A stretch of 45,568 bases of DNA from NCBI RefSeq assembly GCF_000364705.1, contig NZ_AQOH01000146.1, positions 1 to 45,568 on the forward strand, given 5' to 3'. Positions 37,092 to 45,568 of this stretch are shown one piece after another. The notes under the pieces are model-generated. The model was not told the DNA's origin, ran no database searches, and saw only the letters and a list, made by a program, of their open reading frames with translations. Source of the DNA: Pseudomonas fuscovaginae SE-1. GTDB lineage: Bacteria; Pseudomonadota; Gammaproteobacteria; Pseudomonadales; Pseudomonadaceae. Each line of letters opens with the position of its first letter. Positions within the stretch are counted from its first letter, which is position 1. The translations under genes and the position numbers were made by a program.

Positions 37092-38240
37092 TCACCATTC
37101 GGCAAAACTGCCGTCGGCATGGCGCCAGATCGGGTTGCGCCAGCGGTGACCGATGGCGGCGCGTTCCCTTACATATTCCTCGTTGATCTCGATGCCCAGG
37201 CCCGGGCCATTCGGGATCTTCACGAAGCCCTGGTCATAGTCGAACACCCGTGGATCCCTGACGTAGTCCAGCAGGTCATTGCTCTCGTTGTAATGGATGC
37301 CCAGGCTCTGCTCCTGGATGAAGGCGTTGTAGCAGGCCGCATCCAGTTGCAGGCACGCCGCCAGGGCAATCGGGCCCAACGGACAATGCAACGCCAGCCC
37401 CACGTCGTAGGCTTCGGCCATGTTGGCGATCTTGCGGGTTTCGGTGATGCCGCCGGCATGGGAGGCATCCGGCTGGATGATGTCGACGTAACCTTCGCTG
37501 AGCACCCGCTTGAAATCCCAGCGCGAGAACAGACGCTCCCCCAATGCGATCGGCGTACCGGTCAGCGGTGCCAGCTCCTTCAGGGCCTCGTAGTTTTCGC
37601 TGAGCACCGGTTCCTCGATGAACATCAGTTTGTAGGCGTCGAGTTCCTTCATCAGCACCTTGGCCATGGGCTTGTGCACCCGACCATGGAAGTCCACGCC
37701 GATGCCGACGTTCGGCCCCACCGCATCACGCACGGCGGCGACGTTGGCCAGGGCCAGGTCGACCTTTTCGAAACTGTCGACGAATTGCAGCTCTTCGGTA
37801 CCATTCATCTTCACCGCGGTGAAACCCCGACCGACGGCTTCCCTGGCAGCCCGGGCGGTGTCGGCCGGACGGTCGCCGCCGATCCACGAGTACACGCGGA
37901 TCCGCTCGCGCACCTGGCCGCCGAGCAGATCGCTGACCGACACGCCCAAGGCCTTGCCCTTGATGTCCCACAGCGCCTGGTCGATCCCGGCCAGGGCGCT
38001 CATGTGCACGGCGCCACCACGATAGAAGCCACCGCGATAGAGCACGGTCCAGATATCCTCGATGTTGCGCGGGTCCCTGCCGATCAGATAGTCCGACAAC
38101 TCATCGACCGCCGCCGCGACCGTGTGGGCCCGGCCTTCGACCACCGGCTCGCCCCAGCCGGTCACGCCTTCATCGGTTTCGACCTTGAGGAACAGCCAGC
38201 GTGGCGGAACGATAAAGGTCGTCAGCTTGGTGATTTTCAT
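37092..38240 (-). CDS. dgoD: D-galactonate dehydratase DgoD
   Basis: Enolase-superfamily enzyme turning D-galactonate into 2-keto-3-deoxygalactonate. Length (382 residues) and active site equal E. coli DgoD: magnesium ligands Asp183, Glu209 and Glu235, and acid-base histidines His185 (VDFHGRVH) and His285 (LHCPLGP). The lid starts [19 protein letters not shown]. It lies 48 nt after dgoA and 91 nt before dgoT. Confidence 0.95.
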   Translation of the reverse strand: MKITKLTTFIVPPRWLFLKVETDEGVTGWGEPVVEGRAHTVAAAVDELSDYLIGRDPRNIEDIWTVLYRGGFYRGGAVHMSALAGIDQALWDIKGKALGVSVSDLLGGQVRERIRVYSWIGGDRPADTARAAREAVGRGFTAVKMNGTEELQFVDSFEKVDLALANVAAVRDAVGPNVGIGVDFHGRVHKPMAKVLMKELDAYKLMFIEEPVLSENYEALKELAPLTGTPIALGERLFSRWDFKRVLSEGYVDIIQPDASHAGGITETRKIANMAEAYDVGLALHCPLGPIALAACLQLDAACYNAFIQEQSLGIHYNESNDLLDYVRDPRVFDYDQGFVKIPNGPGLGIEINEEYVRERAAIGHRWRNPIWRHADGSFAEW

Positions 38241-38288
38241 CGTGTCGTCTCTCTTGTCGGGATGCAGCGCACAAGGCGCCGGGAAGTC

Positions 38289-38909
38289 TTAACGCAATGC
38301 GTTCCATGCCTGCACGTAAGCCTTGGCCCGCAGCGCCGTTTCGTCGGCACTCAGCCCCGGCTTGAACAGCCCGGAGCCCAGGCCGAAACCACTGACGCCC
38401 GCCTCGACGAACGCTTGCATGTTGTCCGGAGTGATTCCGCCGACCGGGATCAGCAGCGTCCCCGCCGGCAGCACCGCCAGCCAGGCCTTGACCACTGCCG
38501 GGCCCATCTGCTCGGCGGGGAACATCTTCAGCACATCGGCGCCTTCGGCCAGCGCGGCGAAGGCCTCGGTCGGCGTGGCGACACCGGGCGACAAGTACAG
38601 CCCCGCCGCCTTGGCCGCACGCAGGACCCGGGGATCACTGTGGGGCATGACGATCACCTGCCCCCCCGCGGCCTTCACCTGCCCGACCTGTTCCGGGGTC
38701 AGTACCGTGCCGGCACCGATCAGGCAATCGGCAGGCAGCAGGCTACGCAGAATGCGGATACTTTCGTACGGTTCGGGAGAGTTGAGCGGCACCTCGATGA
38801 CACGGAAACCGGCCTGGTACAACACCTCGCCGATGGCCGCCGCCTCTTGCGGACGCAGACCGCGAAGAATTGCGATCAGGCCGTTTTTCGCCAGTGCTTG
38901 CTTGAGCAT
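38289..38909 (-). CDS. dgoA: 2-dehydro-3-deoxy-6-phosphogalactonate aldolase
   Basis: Class I aldolase splitting KDPGal into pyruvate and glyceraldehyde 3-phosphate. The 206-residue protein has the general acid-base Glu39 (VIEVPLNSPEP), the Schiff-base Lys128 (ADVLKMFPAEQMG) and GAGTVLTPEQV. E. coli has Glu37 and Lys126. The ATG at 38909 with AGAGG upstream is preferred to the longer in-frame opening. It lies 14 nt after dgoK. Confidence 0.94.
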   Translation of the reverse strand: MLKQALAKNGLIAILRGLRPQEAAAIGEVLYQAGFRVIEVPLNSPEPYESIRILRSLLPADCLIGAGTVLTPEQVGQVKAAGGQVIVMPHSDPRVLRAAKAAGLYLSPGVATPTEAFAALAEGADVLKMFPAEQMGPAVVKAWLAVLPAGTLLIPVGGITPDNMQAFVEAGVSGFGLGSGLFKPGLSADETALRAKAYVQAWNALR

Positions 38910-38923
38910 GTCAGACCTCTTGT

Positions 38924-39919
38924 CTAATTGAACGCAGGCGTCCGGTCCAGCAGCCCGGCGGCTTCGGCCAGGTACCACAGACCACGTTCGGTGGCGTGTT
39001 CGGCCAGGCTTACCCGGGCAAAACCGCAACGCTCGAGCGCCCGGCTGTAGCGGGCACAAAGTTGGGCATTGCCGATCAGCATGATCGACGGCAGGTCGGT
39101 GCTGTCGCGTCGACGGCGCTGGGCATTGGCAAGGGCGGCGAGTTCATGGCCAATCAACAGGCCCGACAGGTAGTCGGTCTGTCCGGCCGGGCCCAGTTCG
39201 CCCGTCAGCCCCAGCGTGCGGGCGCTGAACAAGGTCGAGAGGGGGCCGTTTTCACCCTCGCAGGAGAGCGCCACCCGGACGCCGCGATCGAACGCCTCGC
39301 TGTCGAAGGGCGCACCGCGCTGCTGGGTACGCCCCAGGATGCTGTGTTCACTGAGTACGGCGAACAGCTCGCCAGTCATGAAGGTGTCGAAATGGACGAT
39401 GCAGCCGTCGGCCACCTCGACCCATTTCGAATGGCTGCCCGGCAAGCCGATCAGCAGGTTGTCACCGACATGCGCCGGCAGGCCCCGCAGCACACCGAGG
39501 ACCTGGGTCTCTTCACCGCGCATCACATTCGGCAGACGGGAACGCTCGATCACGCCGGGCACGATATGCACATCGACGCCACGCAGGCTGCGCACGGTGT
39601 TGAGAGCGGTGCCCAGGCTGGCGACATTCGCCGGGGTGTCGCGATAGGAGGTCTCGGACCAGCCCTGGGCGCTGCCGACCATGCCGCAGGCGATCACCGC
39701 CAGCCCGGGTTGGGCATCGAGCCAGTCGCCACAGGCCTCGTCGAAGGCCAGTTCAAAACCATCGGCACACCGTTGGCCGGCGATCATCCGCGGCACACTG
39801 GGCAACTGCATGATGCCCGACGACAGCGAACGCTGTTCGAGCACCTGGCCACCCGCCGCCAGTTTGTAGGCCCGCAGGGAGGTCGTCCCCCAATCGAGCG
39901 CGATCAATTGCGCCTGCAT
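38924..39919 (-). CDS. dgoK: 2-dehydro-3-deoxygalactonokinase
   Basis: Phosphorylates KDGal at C6 with ATP. The 331-residue protein opens IALDWGTTSLRAYKL, the phosphate-1 motif of this sugar kinase family, and includes ACGMVGSAQGW, LIGLPGSHSKWVEV and FSARTLGL. The ATG at 39919 follows CAGGTGA. An open frame reaches back to 40,018, but the region upstream contains the promoter and operators. First gene of the dgo operon. Confidence 0.92.
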   Translation of the reverse strand: MQAQLIALDWGTTSLRAYKLAAGGQVLEQRSLSSGIMQLPSVPRMIAGQRCADGFELAFDEACGDWLDAQPGLAVIACGMVGSAQGWSETSYRDTPANVASLGTALNTVRSLRGVDVHIVPGVIERSRLPNVMRGEETQVLGVLRGLPAHVGDNLLIGLPGSHSKWVEVADGCIVHFDTFMTGELFAVLSEHSILGRTQQRGAPFDSEAFDRGVRVALSCEGENGPLSTLFSARTLGLTGELGPAGQTDYLSGLLIGHELAALANAQRRRRDSTDLPSIMLIGNAQLCARYSRALERCGFARVSLAEHATERGLWYLAEAAGLLDRTPAFN

Positions 39920-39973
39920 CGCTTCACCTGAAAGTTGTTTTTGGACAGTGAGTGCGTGGAGCTGATGGAGGCG

Positions 39974-40033
39974 ACTATAGACTTGAGATGAATAAAATCT
40001 CAATATGTAAATTTGCATCCCATATATTGGGAT
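39974..40033 (-). promoter_or_regulatory. dgo operon promoter with two perfect inverted repeats
   Basis: On the minus strand -35 TTGAGA (40003-39998), an 18-nt spacer and -10 TATAGT (39979-39974). Repeat A has perfect 7-bp arms TTGAGAT (39983-39989) and ATCTCAA (39997-40003) with a 7-nt gap and covers the -35 and much of the spacer. Repeat B is ATCCCA (40017-40022), 5 nt, TGGGAT (40028-40033), just upstream of the -35. Either could bind the IclR protein encoded at the operon end. The rest of the gap to 40,232 shows nothing I can name. Confidence 0.6.
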
Positions 40034-40232
40034 AACAGTGAAAATACGACCGACTCTACCCCCCTGCTCGTGATGCAGAGTGGGTGAGCCGAGGTTGATT
40101 GGATTCCGCTATCAGCTCGAGCGAGCTATTGCGCCTCTGGACGGGGAGGCTGGAAGTGTTCGGTTGCGTGCGTGACCGGCGACAATGCGCACGTGGCGGC
40201 GGATGATCGGTCGGCCGCCGCCGCGCGGAACT

Positions 40233-42173
40233 TCAGGACTTGAACCGTCCCACCAACCCGTTCAATTCCTCCGACAGATGCGACAGCCGACCGGAGTCCT
40301 CCTGCGCCGAGTTGGCCAGGCTCTCGACCAGCCGTGCCTCATCGTAGATCTGCTGGATGTGCCGGTTGATCTCCTCGGCGACACTGTGCTGCTCTTCCGC
40401 CGCCGCCGAGATCTGCAGGTTCTGGTCGCGGATCTCGTTGACCGACAGCTCGATACCCTCGAAGCTGCCCCGCGCGCTCTCGATCGACGAGACGCTGGCT
40501 CGCGACAGGTCCAGGCAGCTCTCCATCTTCTGCGAAACCTCCTGGGTCTTGCTGCCCAATGCGTTGAGCAACTGGTCGATTTCCCCGGTGGAATCCGATG
40601 TGCGCTTGGCCAGCGCCCGGACCTCATCGGCGACCACCGCAAAACCACGACCCTGGTCGCCAGCCCGAGCCGCCTCGATCGCGGCGTTCAACGCCAGCAG
40701 GTTGGTCTGCTCGGCGATGGCGCGGATGGTGCCGAGGATCTGGTTGATGCTGCGACTGCCTTCCTCCAGCTCGACCATGGCCTGGGACGACTCGGTCAGG
40801 CGGCGCCCCAGGCGATTGACGTTCTCGGTGGTCTGCTCGATCTGCTGCTTGCCTTCAGCCACACGCTGATGCCCGCTTTCGGCGGAGGTGGCCGCGGTGC
40901 TGCACGAGCGGGCCACTTCGTTGGCGGTGGCGACCATCTCGTTGAAGGCCGTGGACACCAGTTCCACCGCCTCGCGTTGGCGACCGGCAGCTTCGTTCAT
41001 ATTGCTGGCCACCTCGCTGTTGACCCGCGAGGCATCCTGCAGGTTGGTAGAAGCCGCACCGATGCGCTGGATCAACTGGCGAATGGCGGCGAGAAACTTG
41101 TTGAACCAGCCGGCCAGTTCCGCGGTTTCATCCTTGCCCTGCACATCCAGGTCGCGACGCAGGTCGCCCTCGCCTTCGGCAATCGACTGCAGGCCACTGC
41201 TGACCTGGCCGATCGGCTTGACGATGACCTTGGAGAACGCGGCGGCCAACAAGGCGAAAATCACCGCCAGCACCACCACGATCAGCGCCGTCACGTAGGT
41301 CATGCGGGTCGCACCGCCCATGACCTCGTCGTACTTGATCAGGCCGACATAGCGCCAGCCCAGGCCCGGCGAAGTCCAGATGTTGGCCATGTAGTTGACC
41401 CCATCGATCTGCACTTCGGTGGAACCTTCTCCGGTTGCCGCCAGCTTGGCATAGGGCTCGCCGAGGTCCTTGAGCTGCTTGAAGTTGTGCGCGGCGTCAC
41501 GGGGGTCGACGAGGACGATGCCATCCTCGATCAGCATCACGTAGCCGCTCTGGCCGAGCTTGATGCTCTTGACCAGTTCGGTGAGATTCTTCAGCGACAC
41601 ACTGACGACAAACACGCCCTTGGGCTTGCCGTTGGCATCGAGCATCGCCCTGGCGCTGCCGACCAGTGCCACGGCGTCCTTGTCATAGTAATAGGCGGGA
41701 GTCCGAACGGTTTTCCCGGGGTTGGCCATGGCCGCCTTGTACCAGGGACGCACGCGGGGGTCGTAGTTGGCCAGTTGCGGATCGTCCGGCCATTTCGCGT
41801 AGGTACCGTCTTCCAGGCCAATGGAGAGGATCGCCGCCGCCGGGTGCGTCGCACCGTAGCGGGCAAAGGCATCGATGACCTGCCTGGCGGCCGGCGGCAG
41901 CGGCCGGCTGGCCGCGTCGGCGGTCTCGTAGTGCTTGAGGCTTTCGACAGAGGTGTATACAGGATCGGTCGCCATTTGGTCGACGTTCTGCTGTGTGCCA
42001 TCGAAGAATTGCCGGATATTGCCATCGATCTGGCGTATCTCCCGGGTACTGCCATCAATGAACTGATCGACCGCCTCAGTCCGGATATTCATCACCGAGA
42101 TCACCGCCACCAGGCTCACGGGGATGAAGGCGACCAGCACAAAGGCCAGGACGAGTTTGTTCTTTATCTTCAT
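40233..42173 (-). CDS. Methyl-accepting chemotaxis protein with dCache sensor
   Basis: A 646-residue transmembrane chemoreceptor. TM1 is at about 7-28 ([19 protein letters not shown]). The periplasmic double-Cache domain (about 35-275) includes [30 protein letters not shown] and [11 protein letters not shown]2 is near 280-302 ([21 protein letters not shown]), then HAMP and the cytoplasmic signalling region with the hairpin tip [37 protein letters not shown]. The YxxxxxRxWYxxA-like and Asp features of amino-acid-sensing Cache domains are partly visible, but no ligand is claimed. There is no CheR-binding tail. An ATG at 42188 is the alternative start; neither has a strong ribosome site. Confidence 0.9.
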   Translation of the reverse strand: MKIKNKLVLAFVLVAFIPVSLVAVISVMNIRTEAVDQFIDGSTREIRQIDGNIRQFFDGTQQNVDQMATDPVYTSVESLKHYETADAASRPLPPAARQVIDAFARYGATHPAAAILSIGLEDGTYAKWPDDPQLANYDPRVRPWYKAAMANPGKTVRTPAYYYDKDAVALVGSARAMLDANGKPKGVFVVSVSLKNLTELVKSIKLGQSGYVMLIEDGIVLVDPRDAAHNFKQLKDLGEPYAKLAATGEGSTEVQIDGVNYMANIWTSPGLGWRYVGLIKYDEVMGGATRMTYVTALIVVVLAVIFALLAAAFSKVIVKPIGQVSSGLQSIAEGEGDLRRDLDVQGKDETAELAGWFNKFLAAIRQLIQRIGAASTNLQDASRVNSEVASNMNEAAGRQREAVELVSTAFNEMVATANEVARSCSTAATSAESGHQRVAEGKQQIEQTTENVNRLGRRLTESSQAMVELEEGSRSINQILGTIRAIAEQTNLLALNAAIEAARAGDQGRGFAVVADEVRALAKRTSDSTGEIDQLLNALGSKTQEVSQKMESCLDLSRASVSSIESARGSFEGIELSVNEIRDQNLQISAAAEEQHSVAEEINRHIQQIYDEARLVESLANSAQEDSGRLSHLSEELNGLVGRFKS

Positions 42174-42250
42174 TGCGACGACCACCATCCGGGGAAGTGA
42201 GAGGCAAGCAGCCGGACCAGACAGATCTGTGGCCCTTTGCTATTAAGCCT

Positions 42251-42277
42251 GTTTCGGCTGGCGAGTCAAAAGCTTTA
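42251..42277 (-). promoter_or_regulatory. Sigma-28 (FliA) promoter of the dCache chemoreceptor
   Basis: Minus strand TAAAGCTT (42277-42270), exactly 11 nt, then GCCGAAAC (42258-42251). The enterobacterial FliA consensus is TAAAGTTT-N11-GCCGATAA, so 7 of 8 and 6 of 8 positions agree with ideal spacing. It lies about 80 bp before the start and would join the receptor to the flagellar regulon. Confidence 0.65.
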
Positions 42278-42392
42278 TCGCACCATCGTGCACAAAAAGA
42301 CCGATAATTGTTCCGGATAGTTGATCGCTCGGTCCATTACCTGCAAGCGAACCGGCCGCCACCGATCACGGCAAGCCGGCCCGCTGCGTGGT

Positions 42393-43610
42393 TCAGGCCT
42401 TTCTCGTCCGTGGCAGCAGCACCGCCAACACCCCGAGCAATGGCAGGAACGAACACAGGGTGTAGACGTACTCGATGCCATGGATGTCCGCCAGATGCCC
42501 CAGCAGTGCAGCACCGATCCCGCCGAAGCCGAACATCAGGCCGAAGAACACCCCGGCGATCATGCCGACGTTCCCCGGCACCAGTTCCTGAGCGAACACT
42601 ACGATCGCCGAGAACGCCGAGGCCAGGATGAAACCGATCACCACGCTGAGTACGGTGGTCCAGAACAGGTCGACATACGGCAGCGCCAGAGTGAACGGCG
42701 CGACACCGAGGATCGAGAACCAGATCACCGCCTTGCGCCCGATCCGGTCGCCGATGGGGCCACCGGCAAAGGTTCCCGCCGCCACCGCGCCAAGGAACAG
42801 GAACAGATGCAACTGCGAACTGGCCACCGACAGTTGGAACTTCTCGATCAGGTAGAAGGTGAAGTAGCTGGTGAAACTGGCCATGTAAAAGTACTTGGAA
42901 AACACCAGCAGGCCGAGTACCACCAGTGCCCCCAGCACCCGCGCCTTCGACAGCCCGTGGCTAGCCTTCTGGCCCTGCTTGAGCTTGAACAGGTTCAGGC
43001 GCGCACGATACCAGCGGCTGATGCCGTAGAGCACGCCGAGGGCGAACAGGGCGAACAACCCGAACCAGGCGACATGGCCCTGGCCGAACGGAATGATGAT
43101 CGCCGCGGCCAGCAGCGGGCCGAAGGCCGAACCGGCATTACCCCCGACCTGGAAGGTCGACTGCGCCAGCCCGTAGCGTCCGCCCGAAGCCAGTCGCGCC
43201 ACGCGCGAGGCTTCCGGGTGAAAGGTCGAGGAGCCCACGCCAATCAATGCCGAAGCCAACAGGATCAGCGGGAAACTGCCGACCTGGGACAACATCAGGA
43301 TCCCGATCAGCGTACAGATCATTCCCGCCGGTAACAGCAGCGGCTTCGGATGCCGGTCGGTGTAGAAACCGACCCAGGGTTGCAGCAGCGACGCCGTCAC
43401 CTGGAAGGTCAGGGTGATCAGCCCGACCTGGGTGAAGGTCAGCCCGTAGCTGTCCTTGAGCATCGGGTAGATCGACGGCAGGACCGACTGGATCAGGTCG
43501 TTGATCAGGTGGGCCAGCGCCACGGCGCCGATGATGCGCATCACCAGGGGGCTGGATTGCACGGGGGGCGACGCCAGCATCGGGCCGGAGGAGGTTTCAG
43601 TGAGTGCCAT
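42393..43610 (-). CDS. fsr: Fosmidomycin-resistance-type MFS exporter
   Basis: A 405-residue inner-membrane MFS protein with 12 hydrophobic segments, matching the Fsr family: ALAHLINDLIQSVLPSIYPMLKD near residue 31-53, LITLTFQVTASLLQPWVGFYTDR, GVGSSTFHPEASRVARLASGG and GPIGDRIGRKAVI. E. coli Fsr exports fosmidomycin, an inhibitor of the isoprenoid pathway to which IspE belongs. The natural substrate is unknown. It is transcribed towards the chemoreceptor gene, about 200 bp away, and seems to be a single-gene unit. Confidence 0.9.
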   Translation of the reverse strand: MALTETSSGPMLASPPVQSSPLVMRIIGAVALAHLINDLIQSVLPSIYPMLKDSYGLTFTQVGLITLTFQVTASLLQPWVGFYTDRHPKPLLLPAGMICTLIGILMLSQVGSFPLILLASALIGVGSSTFHPEASRVARLASGGRYGLAQSTFQVGGNAGSAFGPLLAAAIIIPFGQGHVAWFGLFALFALGVLYGISRWYRARLNLFKLKQGQKASHGLSKARVLGALVVLGLLVFSKYFYMASFTSYFTFYLIEKFQLSVASSQLHLFLFLGAVAAGTFAGGPIGDRIGRKAVIWFSILGVAPFTLALPYVDLFWTTVLSVVIGFILASAFSAIVVFAQELVPGNVGMIAGVFFGLMFGFGGIGAALLGHLADIHGIEYVYTLCSFLPLLGVLAVLLPRTRKA

Positions 43611-43946
43611 GAGGAAGTCCGTGACGCGGATGGATGCACAAGTGCAGGTGCGTCAATGTGCCATTTTTTAGTGCGGCAAGACCAGATACTTGTTGAGCTA
43701 ACGATCAATGCGATCCGACGAAACGCCGTTGATAGCTCTTTGCTACTGGTCTGAATCTTGCCTGCCCTGATTCCTACAGCGCGGCTCCTTACAAAGGGCC
43801 ACGAGAATGGGAAGATTCGCTACAGCGGCCGGCCGATAACGCCCTCACTGGCGAAACTTCCGAGGTCTTTAACGACGGCATCCGTCATGACCAACCCGTC
43901 ATGATCGCACTGAAATGGTGCTGGATGCCTTGAGGAGTGGTCGGCA
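43611..43946. other. 336-bp intergenic region between fsr and the second chemoreceptor
   Basis: No gene is seen. It must hold the divergent promoters of fsr and the chemoreceptor. GCCGATAA at 43832-43839 is an exact FliA -10, but the matching -35 is poor (GGAAGATT with a 14-nt gap). The 9-bp direct repeat CCGTCATGA occurs at 43882-43890 and 43896-43904, 14 nt apart, about 45 bp before the start codon. GAGGAG at 43932 is the ribosome site of the chemoreceptor gene. Confidence 0.5.
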
Positions 43947-45568
43947 ATGCACGCTTTTTTATCACCGGGAATGCGACTGCTCGGACGATTCGGTTTTGCC
44001 CGCAAGTTTCAGGTGCTGTTCCTGCTGTTCATCGTCCCGCTGATGGGCAGCCTGTACCTGATCGGCCAGGATTACCGCGGCAAACTGGCGCTGATCGGCG
44101 AAGAACGTGCCGGCGTCCGCCAGTTGCTGGCACTGGACAGCCTGGACAACCTGCTCACCGCCCAGCGCGACCGCGCAGCCCGCTGGAAGGCCACGGAAAC
44201 CAACCGTCAGCCGACCCCCGCCACCCTCGCCGCCATGGCCCTGCTGGACAAGGCCCAGCCCGAGATCAACCAGGCCCTCGAACAACTGGGCCAGGCACTG
44301 CAGAACGAAGGTGCCGATGCCACTACCCTCAAGCGTTACCAGGTCCTGCAAGCCACCGTCTCCGGCCTCGACTCGGCCAGCCTGAGCAAGGTCGGCTGGT
44401 GGCCGGACGGCTACGACCGCTTCACCTCCGCCCTGAGTGCCCTGCAAGGCCTGCGCGAGCAGATTGCCATGGACAGCCGGCTGATCCTCGCCTCCTGGAT
44501 GGAAACCTACCTGCTGACGCAGATTTCCACCCAATACGCTCCCGACCTGATCGAACGGGTCGGGCGCCTGGCCAGCGTCGGCCAGGCCTCGGTGGTGTCG
44601 GGCCAGTTCAGCCTGCAGAGCCGCCTGCAACTCAAGGACCTGCGCAGCCGTATCGGCGACGCCCGCGACCAGTTGGCCAAGACCGGCGCCCAACTGGAAA
44701 CCCGCCTGCCGCCAGCCCTGCAGGACTGGGCCGGACGTTACCAGGAAAACCTCAGGCACCTGGACGAAGGCCTCAAGGCGCTGGATGACGGCATGTTCGG
44801 GGGCAGCATCACCCTCAAGCCCGAGGGCTTCGAAAAGACCCTCGACACCCTGCTCGGCCAGTTGGCCGACCTGCGCCAGGACTCGCTGAACACCCTCGAC
44901 AGCCGCCTGGACCACTACCATGATTCCGCCATCCGCCAGTTCAGCCTGGTGGCAGCGATCTTCGGCTGCCTGCTGCTGGCCGCGCTGTACCTGTTCATCT
45001 GCCTGCAGGCCTCGATCCGCCGTAGCGCCAGCGGCATCACCCTGCTGGCCGAATCCCTGCGTGACGGCAACCTGTGCCTGCAAGTGCCCGTCGAGGGGCG
45101 AGACGAACTGGCCGCCATCAGCACCGCGCTGAACGTGGCGGTGGTGCAACTGCGTACCAGCCTGCAGGGCGTCGACCATGAAACCCTGCAACTGAGCGAC
45201 GCCGTGCGTAGCCTCAACAGCCATTCCAGCGGGGCACTCAACGAGGTCGAGGCGCAGCAGCAACAGATCAGCCAGATCGCCGCGGCGGCCACGCAACTGG
45301 CGGCCACCTCCCAGGGCGTCGCCCAGAGTTGCGAACAGGCTTCCGACAGCGCCCAGAACACCCGGCGCATTGCCTCGGACAGCAGCCGCGACAGCCAGCG
45401 CACCACCGCCAGCATCCAGCAGCTCAATCAACGCCTGAACGAAACCGCCACGGCGCTGGGCCGGGTCAGCGAACAGGGCCAGCAGATCCAGCTGGTGGTC
45501 GACACCATCCGTGGGGTGGCTGAACAGACCAACCTGCTCGCCCTCAACGCCGCCATCGAGGCGGCCCG
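43947..45568 (+). CDS. Methyl-accepting chemotaxis protein (3' end beyond window)
   Basis: 540 codons are in the window and the frame is still open at the edge. TM1 lies near 24-42 (VLFLLFIVPLMGSLYLIG). A long helical periplasmic region of about 290 residues follows, then TM2 at about 330-352 (FSLVAAIFGCLLLAALYLFICLQ), HAMP and the signalling helices up to the tip [17 protein letters not shown], where the window ends. The sensor has no Cache motif and looks like an all-helical bundle, so its ligand is unknown. The ATG at 43947 has GAGGAG 10 nt upstream. Confidence 0.92.
   Translation, partial: MHAFLSPGMRLLGRFGFARKFQVLFLLFIVPLMGSLYLIGQDYRGKLALIGEERAGVRQLLALDSLDNLLTAQRDRAARWKATETNRQPTPATLAAMALLDKAQPEINQALEQLGQALQNEGADATTLKRYQVLQATVSGLDSASLSKVGWWPDGYDRFTSALSALQGLREQIAMDSRLILASWMETYLLTQISTQYAPDLIERVGRLASVGQASVVSGQFSLQSRLQLKDLRSRIGDARDQLAKTGAQLETRLPPALQDWAGRYQENLRHLDEGLKALDDGMFGGSITLKPEGFEKTLDTLLGQLADLRQDSLNTLDSRLDHYHDSAIRQFSLVAAIFGCLLLAALYLFICLQASIRRSASGITLLAESLRDGNLCLQVPVEGRDELAAISTALNVAVVQLRTSLQGVDHETLQLSDAVRSLNSHSSGALNEVEAQQQQISQIAAAATQLAATSQGVAQSCEQASDSAQNTRRIASDSSRDSQRTTASIQQLNQRLNETATALGRVSEQGQQIQLVVDTIRGVAEQTNLLALNAAIEAA

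Noticed and set aside
36903..38927. Long plus-strand open frame opposite dgoT, dgoD and dgoA
   Set aside because: Antisense to three genes with intact catalytic residues; no ribosome site or domain.
40185..42200. Plus-strand open frame of about 670 codons opposite the dCache chemoreceptor
   Set aside because: Mirror of the MCP coding sequence, rich in Asp, His and Gln without any motif.
43810..43839. Sigma-28 promoter for the second chemoreceptor
   Set aside because: The -10 GCCGATAA is perfect, but the only -35-like sequence is weak and 14 rather than 11 nt away, so I only mention it.
43962..45431. Minus-strand open frame opposite the truncated chemoreceptor
   Set aside because: The plus-strand frame has TM segments, HAMP and the MCP tip, so the opposite frame is a shadow.

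Overview
The window is chromosomal DNA from a Pseudomonas, most probably of the fluorescens/putida lineage. The clues are the gene order hemA-prfA-prmC-moeB-murI facing TPR lipoprotein-lolB-ispE-tRNA(Gln)-prs-rplY-pth-ychF, the high GC content, REP-type palindromes built on GTAGGAGC and CGGGCTTGCCCG cores, and proteins such as renalase and PagL that look closely like Pseudomonas homologues. The species assignment is inference. I see no prophage, insertion sequence, CRISPR array or resistance island.

Region 1 (1-11,450) looks like a light- and photo-oxidative-stress block. On the minus strand are hemH (ferrochelatase) and a YfcH-type epimerase. On the plus strand a renalase and a small Trp-rich protein are followed by a tightly packed eight-gene operon: TudS/DUF1722 protein, MerR regulator of the LitR/PplR type, DNA photolyase, NTF2-like protein, SDR, FAD amine oxidoreductase, DUF1365 protein and a CFA-synthase-like methyltransferase. 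The operon promoter carries two exact TGTACA-N12-TGTACA direct repeats, the spacing reported for PplR1 boxes of P. putida. A related box lies before the renalase gene. The regulator lacks recognisable cobalamin-binding motifs, as expected for the B12-independent class.

Region 2 (11,451-24,000) is mostly core metabolism. pagL (lipid A deacylase) stands alone. The minus-strand operon hemA-prfA-prmC-moeB-murI has overlapping genes. The plus-strand run makes an outer-membrane assembly factor (lolB), an isoprenoid enzyme (ispE), tRNA-Gln(TTG), PRPP synthase, ribosomal protein L25, peptidyl-tRNA hydrolase and the YchF ATPase. Strong terminators follow prs and ychF.

Region 3 (24,041-39,919) is a sugar-catabolism island with two modules. 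The first looks like oxidative L-arabinose use: SDR dehydrogenase, secreted mutarotase, AraFGH importer, SMP-30 lactonase, AraD1/FAH-family protein, and an IlvD/Edd dehydratase whose cluster cysteines suit L-arabonate dehydratase. A FadR-type GntR regulator follows, and operators matching TNGTNNNACNA sit in both divergent promoter regions. The second module is a D-galactonate operon, dgoK-dgoA-dgoD-dgoT plus an IclR regulator, read from a promoter with two perfect inverted repeats. L-arabinose and D-galactose share the configuration of their first four carbons, so the importer, dehydrogenase and lactonase of the first module could also feed the second. A 2-oxoglutarate semialdehyde dehydrogenase is not in the window.

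Region 4 (40,233-45,568) holds a dCache chemoreceptor with a good sigma-28 promoter, a fosmidomycin-resistance-type MFS exporter, and a second chemoreceptor cut by the window end.
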